DNA of 64,000 bases, taken from contig JAJVIN010000039.1 of the NCBI GenBank assembly GCA_022071945.1, positions 62,001 through 126,000 on the forward strand, given 5' to 3'. The stretch is from Thermoanaerobaculia bacterium (GTDB taxonomy: Bacteria > Acidobacteriota > Thermoanaerobaculia > UBA5066). The notes under the pieces are model-generated. The model was not told the DNA's origin. It saw nothing but the letters and a program-made list of their open reading frames with translations, and did not search any database. Numbering within the stretch: the first letter of the stretch is position 1; every line of letters begins with the position of its first letter. Positions 35,454-43,022 of the stretch are shown here, piece after piece. The position numbers were made by a program, and so were the translations under genes.

Positions 35454-36652
35454 TTGGCGTCAAGGACCCTGGTCACCGCGGAGACGATCCGTTCGGCGAT
35501 GACGGTCTTGGAGGAACGGGGGACGTCCTGGCGATCCGCGCCTCCGTCGGGCCGCGCGGTCAGGAGGACAACCTCGTTGTCGTCCGCATCGAAACCGACT
35601 CCGGCGCGTGAAACGTCGTTGCCGACGAGGAGGTCCGCCCCCTTCTCGGAAAGCTTCCGGGCGGCATTCGCGACCAGGTCCGAGGTCTCGGCGGCGAAGG
35701 CGGCGATGACTTGCCCAGGACGCTTTCGCTCTCTCACCGACGCCAGGATGTCTGGGGCCAGGGTGAGACGGATCTGCGGGGCACCCTTGCCGCGCTTGAT
35801 CTTCTCGGGCGAACGGTTCTCGATGCAGAAGTCAGCCGGTGCCGCCGCCATGATGAGGGCGTCCGCCTCGGAAAAGGCAGCCAGGACGGCTTCCTGCATC
35901 TCCACCGTCCGTTCGACCGGGATGACCCGGACGCCGGCTGGAGGCTGGAGGTTCACGGGCCCGGAGACGAGCGTCACGCGCGCCCCACGCTTGAGCGCGG
36001 CGCGCGCGAGGGCGTAGCCCATCTTGCCCGAGCTCCGGTTGGAGAGGAACCGGACGGGATCCACGGGTTCCCGGGTTGGACCTGCCGTGACCAGGATGTG
36101 CCGTCCGGCCAGCTCCCGGGATTGCCGGCCTTCCTCGAGGATGGCCTCGACGATCTTCTCGGGAGCCGCCATCCGGCCCGCGCCCTGGTCCCCACACGCC
36201 AGCTCTCCCGACTCGGGAGGCACGATCACGGCGCCCCGTCGCTTGAGGATCTCGATGTTCTGCTGGGTGGCGTCGTGTGTCCACATCCAGGTGTTCATCG
36301 CCGGGGCGGCGACGAGCGCGCCCCGGTGAGCCAGGGCGTAGGTTGACAGGACGTCGTCTCCGATCCCTCTTGCCTGCTTGGCCAGGCAATTCGCGGTCGC
36401 GGGAGCGATGGCGAGGACATCGGTCTTGCGGGCGAGCTCGATGTGATCGACGGCGCCCGAGGACGCATCCCAGAGGCTCGCGATCACGGGCCTTCTGGAG
36501 AGTACGGAAAGGGTGAGGGGCGTGATGAACTCGGTTGCGGCCTGAGTCATCATCACCTGGACTTCCACTCCAGAGTCGACGAGCCGCCGGACGATCTCGG
36601 CGGCCTTGTAGGCCGCGATCCCGCCCGAGACGCCGAGAACGACCTTCAGCAC
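35414..36652 (-). CDS. coaBC: Phosphopantothenoylcysteine decarboxylase / phosphopantothenate-cysteine ligase
   Basis: A 412-residue bifunctional coenzyme A enzyme. The N-terminal CoaC flavin domain has VVLGVSGGIAAYKAAEIVRRL and the substrate motif APAMNTWMW. The C-terminal CoaB domain starts HILVTAGPTREPVDPVRFLSNRSSGKMGYALA and includes KIKRGKGAPQIRLTLAPDIL. It forms 4'-phosphopantothenoyl-cysteine from phosphopantothenate and then decarboxylates it. The start is GTG. It is next to rpoZ and gmk, a common bacterial arrangement. Confidence 0.96.
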   Translation of the reverse strand: MLKVVLGVSGGIAAYKAAEIVRRLVDSGVEVQVMMTQAATEFITPLTLSVLSRRPVIASLWDASSGAVDHIELARKTDVLAIAPATANCLAKQARGIGDDVLSTYALAHRGALVAAPAMNTWMWTHDATQQNIEILKRRGAVIVPPESGELACGDQGAGRMAAPEKIVEAILEEGRQSRELAGRHILVTAGPTREPVDPVRFLSNRSSGKMGYALARAALKRGARVTLVSGPVNLQPPAGVRVIPVERTVEMQEAVLAAFSEADALIMAAAPADFCIENRSPEKIKRGKGAPQIRLTLAPDILASVRERKRPGQVIAAFAAETSDLVANAARKLSEKGADLLVGNDVSRAGVGFDADDNEVVLLTARPDGGADRQDVPRSSKTVIAERIVSAVTRVLDAKCPRVEIPESLTR

Positions 36653-36677
36653 GCGCCCTTCCCTGCCAGCGGCGGTC

Positions 36678-36923
36678 TTATTCCAGGCCCGAATCGGTCA
36701 GGAGCGGATCGAGCTCGGGAACCGCCTCCTCCTGCCGCAGGCTCAGCGTCTCGGGCAGCTGCCAGCGGACGAGGTTTCCCTTGACCTCGTCCAGGGCAAC
36801 CCGAGTCGGCTTGACGTGCCGGGATTCCACTCGAGCCCGGGCTCCCTGCATGAGCTGCTCGGCGCGCCGCGCGGCGATGTGGACGAGGCGAAACTTGGAT
36901 TCGATTTCCGGGTTTTCGTGCAT
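36678..36923 (-). CDS. rpoZ: RNA polymerase omega subunit
   Basis: An 81-residue small subunit that helps RNA polymerase assembly. KFRLVHIAARRAEQLMQGARARV fits the conserved core; TRVALDEVKGNLVRW follows. The identification rests partly on synteny: it lies directly between gmk (TGAATG junction) and coaBC, the classical position of rpoZ. Confidence 0.85.
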   Translation of the reverse strand: MHENPEIESKFRLVHIAARRAEQLMQGARARVESRHVKPTRVALDEVKGNLVRWQLPETLSLRQEEAVPELDPLLTDSGLE

Positions 36924-37574
36924 TCAGTGACCTCCGGGCACACTCGGAGCGATGGAAAAACTCGCGATGATGCCCTCGACTTTCGGCAGGCGCCGGCGCC
37001 TCAAAACTCCCCAGCTCAGGAAGATGGAGCGAAGCTCGTCCGTCGCTCTTTCCAGATCGTCATTGATTATCGCATACTGGTAGTTTCTCGAGTCGTGGAG
37101 TTCGCGGCGCGCGTTGGCGAGCCGTCTCTGAACGGTCTCCTCGGACTCGGTTCCGCGCTCGCGCAGACGCCTCTCGAGGATCTCCCGGGAGGGCGGATAG
37201 ATGAAGATCGTCACCGCGTCGGGGCGGCGAGCCGTCACCTGGGCCGCTCCCTGGGTGTCGATGTCCAAGAGGACGTCCCGGCCGGCCTGAAGGCGCGGCT
37301 CGACTTCCTGGGCCGCGGTGCCGTAGAGGTTTCCGTGGACCTCGGCCCACTCGAGGAAGCCCTCTCTTGCCCTCATGTCGATGAAAGACTCGCGCGAAAC
37401 GAAGTGGTATTCGCGCCCGTCCACTTCCCCGGTTCTCGGCGCCCGGGTCGTGTGCGAGACGGAAAAATGGGGCACGTCGAGGCGGCCCGAGAGAGTCGCG
37501 AGGACGGACTTGATGAGGGTCGACTTGCCGGTTCCCGAGGGTGCTGAAATCACGAAGAGCGTCGCGTAGCTCAT
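36924..37574 (-). CDS. gmk: Guanylate kinase
   Basis: A 216-residue enzyme that phosphorylates GMP to GDP. Walker A is ISAPSGTGKSTLIKSVL. VSHTTRAPRTGEVDGREYHFVSRESF holds the GMP-binding residues, and EWAEVHGNLYGT and ILEIDTQGAAQV-like DIDTQGAAQVTAR are conserved. The ATG at 37574 is adjacent to the yicC stop. It feeds the same guanine-nucleotide pathway as guaA. Confidence 0.96.
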   Translation of the reverse strand: MSYATLFVISAPSGTGKSTLIKSVLATLSGRLDVPHFSVSHTTRAPRTGEVDGREYHFVSRESFIDMRAREGFLEWAEVHGNLYGTAAQEVEPRLQAGRDVLLDIDTQGAAQVTARRPDAVTIFIYPPSREILERRLRERGTESEETVQRRLANARRELHDSRNYQYAIINDDLERATDELRSIFLSWGVLRRRRLPKVEGIIASFSIAPSVPGGH

Positions 37575-37576
37575 GC

Positions 37577-38449
37577 TCACTCCACGTTCTGGACCTGCTC
37601 CTTCAGGGCCTCGACGACCGCCTTGGCCTCCAGGAGAAGCCTGAGGACCGGCAATTCCCGGCACTTCTGGCTCGCGGTGTTGGTCTCGCGGTGGAACTCC
37701 TGGACCAGGAAGTCGAGCTGCTTGCCGGCCGGACCCTCCGACCGAAGGCGCTGACGAAAAGCCCCGAGATGAGTGAAGAGCCGGTGGACTTCCTCGGTGA
37801 TGTCGGCGCGGTCGGCGAGAAGGGCGGCTTCCGCGAGGAGGCGCGACTCGTCCACGGACTGCCCCTCGAGGAGCTTACGCATCCGCTCCTTCAGTCCTTC
37901 CAGCAGCCGCGCGGAAATGCCAGCTCGCTCGGCGTCGATCTGCACCATGAGGGACTCGAGGTCCGAGGCGCCTTTCTCGAGGATGAGGGCCAGGGCGGCC
38001 CCCTCGCTCTTTCTGGAGGCGTCGAAACTGGCGAGGGCCTCTCGCACGCAGGCGAGGACGCACTCCGCCGCCTCGGGCGAAGGGAGGGTCTCCTCGCTCG
38101 TCCTCACGACCCCGGGAAGCGTGAGCAGATCGCTTGCGGTCAGGGCGGTCGGCAGACCGGCCTTCACGGCAGCCTCGCGCCATTTCTCGGCCATCCTGAA
38201 GGCCAGATCGGGGTCGAAGACGGCCTCCGGCCTCACGTTCCGGTTCGTCCGCACCGTGACGTCCACGTGTCCTCGCGACACCGTGTTGGCGACGGCCGAA
38301 CGGACAGCGGGTTCGAGGTCGAGGAACTCCTCGCGTAGCTTCAATCCCAGGTCCAGGAACCGGTGATTGACCCCGCGAACGACCACGGTGACCTGCGAAC
38401 CGTCCGGCAAGACACCTGTCGCCCGTCCGATTCCCGTCATGGATTTCAC
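37577..38449 (-). CDS. yicC: YicC family endoribonuclease-like protein
   Basis: A 290-residue YicC/YloC family protein. The start KSMTGIGRAT, GVNHRFLDLGLKL and the C-terminus LDFLVQEFHRETNTASQKCRELPV are signature blocks. E. coli YicC is linked to RNA turnover and stationary-phase growth. The GTG at 38449 overlaps the exporter stop as GTGA, and gmk follows, as in many bacteria. Confidence 0.94.
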   Translation of the reverse strand: MKSMTGIGRATGVLPDGSQVTVVVRGVNHRFLDLGLKLREEFLDLEPAVRSAVANTVSRGHVDVTVRTNRNVRPEAVFDPDLAFRMAEKWREAAVKAGLPTALTASDLLTLPGVVRTSEETLPSPEAAECVLACVREALASFDASRKSEGAALALILEKGASDLESLMVQIDAERAGISARLLEGLKERMRKLLEGQSVDESRLLAEAALLADRADITEEVHRLFTHLGAFRQRLRSEGPAGKQLDFLVQEFHRETNTASQKCRELPVLRLLLEAKAVVEALKEQVQNVE

Positions 38450-40329
38450 GGCTCCTCCTCCTGTCTGTCCTGCAGATCGTGAAGCCTCCGGTAGAGGCCC
38501 CCGGCATCGTACAGCGACTGGTGTGTTCCCCGTTCGACGACCTCCCCTCGCGACAGGACGAGGATCTGGTCCGCGCGCCTGATCGTCGAGAGCCGGTGGG
38601 CGATGACGATGGTCGTCCGCCCCGCCATGAGGCGTTCCAGGGCTTCCTGGACGAGGTGTTCGCTTTCGGTGTCGAGGGCGGACGTCGCCTCGTCGAGGAT
38701 GAGGATCGGGGGGTTTCGGAGAATCGCCCGGGCAATCGCGAGCCTCTGACGCTGCCCTCCGGACAACTGGGATCCCGCCTCTCCGGTCCGTGTGTCGAGG
38801 CCGTGAGGCAGCGCCCGGACGAAATCCTCGGCGTTGGCCGCCTTCAGGGCGCGCCAGATCTCTTCCTCGGAATGGTCGTCTCGTCCGTACGCGACGTTTC
38901 GCCGAATCGAGTCGTCGAAGAGGACGACCTCCTGGGTCACGAGGCCCAGGGCCGACCTGAGCGACTCGAGAGAGACGTCCCGGATGTCTTTTCCGTCGAT
39001 CGTGATGGAACCCGCCGTCACGTCCATGAATCGCGGCAAGAGGCTGACGAGTGTCGACTTGCCGCCGCCCGACGGACCGGCGAGGGCCGTCACGCTCCCC
39101 TTCGGGATGGTCACGTCGACTCCCCGCAGGGTCTCTCCCCGTCCGGGGTAGGCGAAGCTCACTCCGTCGAATCGAATCTCTTTTCTGAACGGGGCGAGAG
39201 GGGGGGCGCCCTGTTTCTCCTGGACGTCGATCGTCTCGTCGAGAGCCTCGAACACCCGCCGCGCCGAGACGAGGGCCTGTTGCAGGGCGAGGTTCGTGCG
39301 GGTGGCCCTCTTGAACGGCTGGTACATCATCACCAGCCCGACGCCGAACGAGATGAACTCGCCGAGGGTGAGCCGTCCGGCCGAGATGCGGGAACCCGCG
39401 TAACCCAGGAGGACCAAGAACACGCTCACCGAGGCCGTCTCGACGAGCGGGGACGAGAGAGCCATCACTCCCGCCCCGCGCCGCAAGAGCCGGTACGCGC
39501 GGTCGTTGAGAGTGTCAAACCGCGAGGTCTCGTAGTCCTCGGCCCTGTAGGCCTGAACGACCCGGTAGCCCCGGAGCGTCTCGGAGAGAACACCCGTCAG
39601 TCCGGCCATCTGCTCGCGTCCGGCCTTCGAGAGCCGTCTCAATCTCTTGGCGATCAAAAGAACGGGGACGACCACCGCCGGAGCCACGATCAGAGCCACG
39701 GCGGTCAACTCGGGAGAGCGGGAGACGACGAGGACCATCAGCAGGAGAAGCGTCGCGATCGACTGGACGAGGTCGGCGAGGTCCGTTCCGAAGAGGTTCT
39801 GGATGCGGTCCACATCCCCCGTGACCCTCGAGATCAGGTCCCCCGACGGGTACCGGGCGTGAAACGTGCCCGACTGGTCGAGGAGCTTCCTGTAGAGCTG
39901 GCTTCTCAGCCCCCTGACGAACGCGAGCCCCACAGCGTTGAAGCGGTATTCCGCCAGAAACGCGAAGAAGTTCTTCGACAGAAACGCCGCGAAGAGCAGG
40001 AGCGGCAGGAGGTACTGCTTGTTCGCCTCGGAGAGACCCATCCCGACGAGGATCGAGGCGACGGACTCGTCGAGAAACCGGATGACGGGAGTCCGTTCGC
40101 TCCGTGAACTGCCGAAGACCTGCAGCATCTTGGCGGCGGCCGGATCGGTTCCCACTTCGACCGACACCTTTGCCTTCTGTTCGGGAGTGAGAACGACGTC
40201 GAAGAGCGGACCGAACAGGTAGGCGACGAGGGCGGTGAAGAACGCCACGCCCGCCATCGCCAGGATGGCTCCGATCGCGGCCCTTCTGTAGGGCTTGAAG
40301 AGGACGAGGAGCCGGCGAAAGTCGGTCAA
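38446..40329 (-). CDS. msbA: ABC exporter, MsbA-like (lipid A flippase type)
   Basis: A 627-residue fused ABC exporter with six hydrophobic segments over about residues 15-320, then a nucleotide-binding domain: Walker A GPSGGGKSTLV, signature QLSGGQRQRLAIARAI, Walker B ILILDEATSALD and switch His IVIAHRLSTI. Next to lpxB, it most likely flips lipid A-core (MsbA), but multidrug export is possible. The start is TTG at 40329, overlapping the lpxB stop as TTGA. Confidence 0.85.
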   Translation of the reverse strand: MTDFRRLLVLFKPYRRAAIGAILAMAGVAFFTALVAYLFGPLFDVVLTPEQKAKVSVEVGTDPAAAKMLQVFGSSRSERTPVIRFLDESVASILVGMGLSEANKQYLLPLLLFAAFLSKNFFAFLAEYRFNAVGLAFVRGLRSQLYRKLLDQSGTFHARYPSGDLISRVTGDVDRIQNLFGTDLADLVQSIATLLLLMVLVVSRSPELTAVALIVAPAVVVPVLLIAKRLRRLSKAGREQMAGLTGVLSETLRGYRVVQAYRAEDYETSRFDTLNDRAYRLLRRGAGVMALSSPLVETASVSVFLVLLGYAGSRISAGRLTLGEFISFGVGLVMMYQPFKRATRTNLALQQALVSARRVFEALDETIDVQEKQGAPPLAPFRKEIRFDGVSFAYPGRGETLRGVDVTIPKGSVTALAGPSGGGKSTLVSLLPRFMDVTAGSITIDGKDIRDVSLESLRSALGLVTQEVVLFDDSIRRNVAYGRDDHSEEEIWRALKAANAEDFVRALPHGLDTRTGEAGSQLSGGQRQRLAIARAILRNPPILILDEATSALDTESEHLVQEALERLMAGRTTIVIAHRLSTIRRADQILVLSRGEVVERGTHQSLYDAGGLYRRLHDLQDRQEEEP

Positions 40330-41483
40330 CGCGAGGGACCTCCGAAAAGGGTTCTCTCGACCGCATCCGCCGTTCGGACGGCGGCGCCGGGAGGTCCGAG
40401 ACCGAGGGACGCCCTCTCAAGGAGGGTCCGCGTCTTCAGGGAAAGCCCGGGATCGTCGAGAAACCGGGCCGCCTCTGACGCGAGCCTCTCGGGATTTGCA
40501 TCCGCCTGGATCAGCTCGGGGACGGTCCGTTCCCCTGTCCCCGGGTCGGCAATGATGTTCGCCATCGCGATGTGTGGAACCCGGATCAACCGCTTGGCCA
40601 GAAAGAAAGTCACGGGGTGAACACGGTACAGCACGACCATGGGAACGTGGGCGAGGAGCCCCTCGAGGGTTGCGGTACCCGAGGCGACGAGAAGCAGATC
40701 CGCCGAGCGGAGATCGGCGAAGTGGGGTCCCGCCACGGTTCGCCACGAGCGAAACTCACCTGACGAGGCTTCGTCGAGAAGCTCCTCGGAGATGGAGTCG
40801 GCCTTGATCAGCACGATGTCCAGGTCGCGCGTGGCCCTCAGCTTCTTGACGGCTTCCGTCATGACCGGCAGAAGAGAGCTCACCTCGCCTTTCCGCGAGC
40901 CTGGCATCAAAGCCAGGGTCGGCCGTGTGGCCGGCAGGGCCGGTTCCCTCTCGTGATCCCCGAGCTCGGCGAGCGCGGTGTCGACGAGAGGGTGCCCCAC
41001 CCAGTGGACCTTGCCGCCGAGCGACCGCTCCTCGTACCAGCGCTTCTCGAACTCGAAGAGGACGAGGATGGCCGCCCCGCGCCGGTCGAGCTTTCGGGCG
41101 CGCCGGCTCCGCCAGGCCCACACCTGGGGCGACACGTAGAAGATCACCGGAATCCCCGCCTTGTGGAGCTTCCTCGCGAGCGGCAGGTTGAAGTCTGGTG
41201 AATCGACGAGGATCGCGCCCTTGGCCTGTCTCGCCTTGGCCTCCGAGACGAGGCGCTTCATCAGCCGTCTCGCGAATCGGAGCTTCGCCACTGCCTCGAC
41301 GAGGCCGATGATGGCCAGGTCTTTCTGGTGCGCTAGAAGTTCTGTCCCGAGGGCCTCGCAACGGTCCCCGGCCACGCCGAACGTCTTCAACCCCGGCCGC
41401 CTCTCGAGGAGCTCGGCCAGGACAGCGGCAGAGTGATGGTCGCCCGAGACCTCTCCGGCGACGAGAAGGATGGAATCTGACAT
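40326..41483 (-). CDS. lpxB: Lipid-A-disaccharide synthase
   Basis: A 385-residue GT19 glycosyltransferase that joins UDP-diacyl-GlcN and lipid X in lipid A synthesis. LLVAGEVSGDHHSAAVLAEL, LVDSPDFNLPLARKLHKAGIPVIFYVSPQVWAW and LLVASGTATLEGLLAHVPMVVLYRVHP are diagnostic. Its presence supports an LPS-bearing outer membrane. Start and stop join neighbours directly (TTGA with the exporter). Confidence 0.96.
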   Translation of the reverse strand: MSDSILLVAGEVSGDHHSAAVLAELLERRPGLKTFGVAGDRCEALGTELLAHQKDLAIIGLVEAVAKLRFARRLMKRLVSEAKARQAKGAILVDSPDFNLPLARKLHKAGIPVIFYVSPQVWAWRSRRARKLDRRGAAILVLFEFEKRWYEERSLGGKVHWVGHPLVDTALAELGDHEREPALPATRPTLALMPGSRKGEVSSLLPVMTEAVKKLRATRDLDIVLIKADSISEELLDEASSGEFRSWRTVAGPHFADLRSADLLLVASGTATLEGLLAHVPMVVLYRVHPVTFFLAKRLIRVPHIAMANIIADPGTGERTVPELIQADANPERLASEAARFLDDPGLSLKTRTLLERASLGLGPPGAAVRTADAVERTLFGGPSR

Positions 41484-41663
41484 CTAGCGAGCGGGATAGG
41501 GGTACATGAGCCAGCCGGCGAGGACGGCGGCCGTGGTGAGAGCAAGGAAGATCCGGAGACCGAGGCGGGCGGCCTCTTTCGGTGTGTCCCGCCAGAGAAC
41601 GCCCAGAAAGGCGGACAGGAGCCCCGCAAGGCCGATCATGAGGATGAAGTGATCTCGAATCAA
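41484..41663 (-). CDS. Small two-helix membrane protein, unknown
   Basis: A 59-residue protein with two hydrophobic stretches (ILMIGLAGLLSAFLGVLW and LRIFLALTTAAVLAGWLMY) joined by a short charged loop (RDTPKEAARLG). A TTG start at 41663 overlaps the preceding stop as TTGA; the ATG at 41639 is an alternative. It ends exactly before lpxB, so it may be part of the lipid A operon. Function unknown. Confidence 0.5.
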   Translation of the reverse strand: MIRDHFILMIGLAGLLSAFLGVLWRDTPKEAARLGLRIFLALTTAAVLAGWLMYPYPAR

Positions 41664-42085
41664 CTGGGTTTGTCTTCCCGTTTCGAAAGGGCTGACCGGA
41701 GGACGTCGAAAAAGGCGAGGAGACTCATCGCGCCCGCCGAGAGGATGTAGATGGATCCGATCTCGGAGGTGGCCGATGGAGAAGCGGGTCTGGCCAGGGC
41801 CCGGGCCGGAAAGTAGAGGGCGCCGGAACACCAGCCGGCCCCGGCGGCTATCCAGGAGAGCGGGTTCCCTTCAGCTGGAGAAGGAACCTGCCCTCCGAGG
41901 AAGAGGCCGATCGCCAGTGTCGAGGAGACGACGAGAAGCAAGAGAACCCCTCGCCACCGGGTCCCGGAGAGAACGTGGCCGAGCCCGGGCACCACGAGCG
42001 AGGCGGCAGCGAGGACCAGTGCCGGGATTCGGCGGATGGGGGGCGATCCTGCCGGCCTGGCTGGGGGATCCAGGTCGGAAGACAC
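41660..42085 (-). CDS. Small membrane protein, unknown
   Basis: A 141-residue protein of unknown function. A Pro-rich N-terminus precedes hydrophobic segments IPALVLAAASLVVPGLGHVLSG, GVLLLLVVSSTLAIGLFL and SWIAAGAGWCSGALY, and a C-terminal stretch near SIYILSAGAMSLLAFF. VPGLGHVLSG resembles the start of other small bacterial membrane-protein families. The start is GTG at 42085, 9 nt after the HIT gene stop. It is coupled by TTGA to the next small membrane protein. Confidence 0.6.
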   Translation of the reverse strand: MSSDLDPPARPAGSPPIRRIPALVLAAASLVVPGLGHVLSGTRWRGVLLLLVVSSTLAIGLFLGGQVPSPAEGNPLSWIAAGAGWCSGALYFPARALARPASPSATSEIGSIYILSAGAMSLLAFFDVLRSALSKREDKPS

Positions 42086-42094
42086 GGGCGTGCT

Positions 42095-42592
42095 TCAGAC
42101 CCGGCCCGCGAGAACGAAGCTGGACTTGAGCCGTTCCCTCGTGGCCGGGAGCTCCTCCGGAACCGTGCGGGTTCCCGCGGTGACGCTGAGGAAATTCGTG
42201 TCTCCATCCCAGCGCGGGACGACATGGAGGTGGATGTGATCGGCGATCCCCGCCCCGGCGCTCTTGCCGACGTTGATTCCCAGGTTGAGACCGTGCGGCG
42301 AGTAGACCTTTCGCAAGGTGATCTCGCACGCGACAGCCAGGTCGAACATCTCGGCGAGCTCCGCTGGACTCAACTCGGAGAGGAGAGCGTGGTGGGCGTA
42401 CGTGGTCACCATCAGGTGTCCATTGGTGTAGGGGAACCGGTTGAGGAGGACGTAGCACGTCGTTCCGCGGTGGACGATCAGGGCGTCCTCGTCGGAATGG
42501 CCGGGAAGCGTGCAGAAGAGACAACCGGAAATGGGGGGGAGATTCCCGACCAGGTAGCTCATCCGCCAGGGAGTGTAAAGGACCTCGTTCAA
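42095..42592 (-). CDS. HIT family nucleotide hydrolase/transferase
   Basis: A 165-residue histidine-triad protein. LYTPWRMSYL is a typical start of the Ap4A phosphorylase-like branch. CLFCTLPG has zinc-ligand-like cysteines, LNRFPYTNGHLMV follows and HIHLHVVPRW is the triad. It likely splits dinucleoside polyphosphates or similar. The start is a TTG at 42592 overlapping the HU stop as TTGA. Confidence 0.88.
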   Translation of the reverse strand: MNEVLYTPWRMSYLVGNLPPISGCLFCTLPGHSDEDALIVHRGTTCYVLLNRFPYTNGHLMVTTYAHHALLSELSPAELAEMFDLAVACEITLRKVYSPHGLNLGINVGKSAGAGIADHIHLHVVPRWDGDTNFLSVTAGTRTVPEELPATRERLKSSFVLAGRV

Positions 42593-42996
42593 GGCTCGCG
42601 AGACGAACGTGCCGGGGCACTGGCTCGCGAGAGCTGAAGGGAATTGAGTTCCTCCTTCAGCCGCTTTCCGGGCCTGAAGTACGGCACGCTCCGGGCTGGA
42701 ACCGAAACGCTGACCCCTTCCTTTTTCGGATTTCGCGCGATCCGCGCTCCGCGGCGGCGCAGCCTGAAGCTTCCAAAGCCCCTGAGCTCGATCTTGTCGC
42801 CGGAGCGGAGAGCCTCGGTCAGACCGGCGAAGATCGACTCGACGACGTCCTCGGCCTGCTTCTTGGTCAGCCCCGTCTTCTCGGCGACCCGTTCGATCAG
42901 ATCGGCCTTGGTGAGCGTCTTTCCCGCGCGAACCGCGGGAGAGGAGCCGGTGGAGGAAGTTCCCAACGCTGGAGGTGAGCTACGTTCCTGCGCCAT
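42589..42996 (-). CDS. HU/IHF family DNA-binding protein with extended ends
   Basis: A 135-residue nucleoid protein. The HU/IHF core runs from about residue 27 (LTKADLIERVAEKTGLTKKQAEDVV) through GFGSFRLRRRGARIARNPKK to VPYFRPGKRLKEEL. A 25-residue Ser/Pro/Ala-rich N-terminal extension and a short C-terminal tail are unusual. HU and IHF bend DNA. A good Shine-Dalgarno (GAGAGGA) precedes the ATG. Confidence 0.9.
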   Translation of the reverse strand: MAQERSSPPALGTSSTGSSPAVRAGKTLTKADLIERVAEKTGLTKKQAEDVVESIFAGLTEALRSGDKIELRGFGSFRLRRRGARIARNPKKEGVSVSVPARSVPYFRPGKRLKEELNSLQLSRASAPARSSREP

Positions 42997-43022
42997 GGTT
43001 TCCTCTCACCGGTCTTTCCGAA

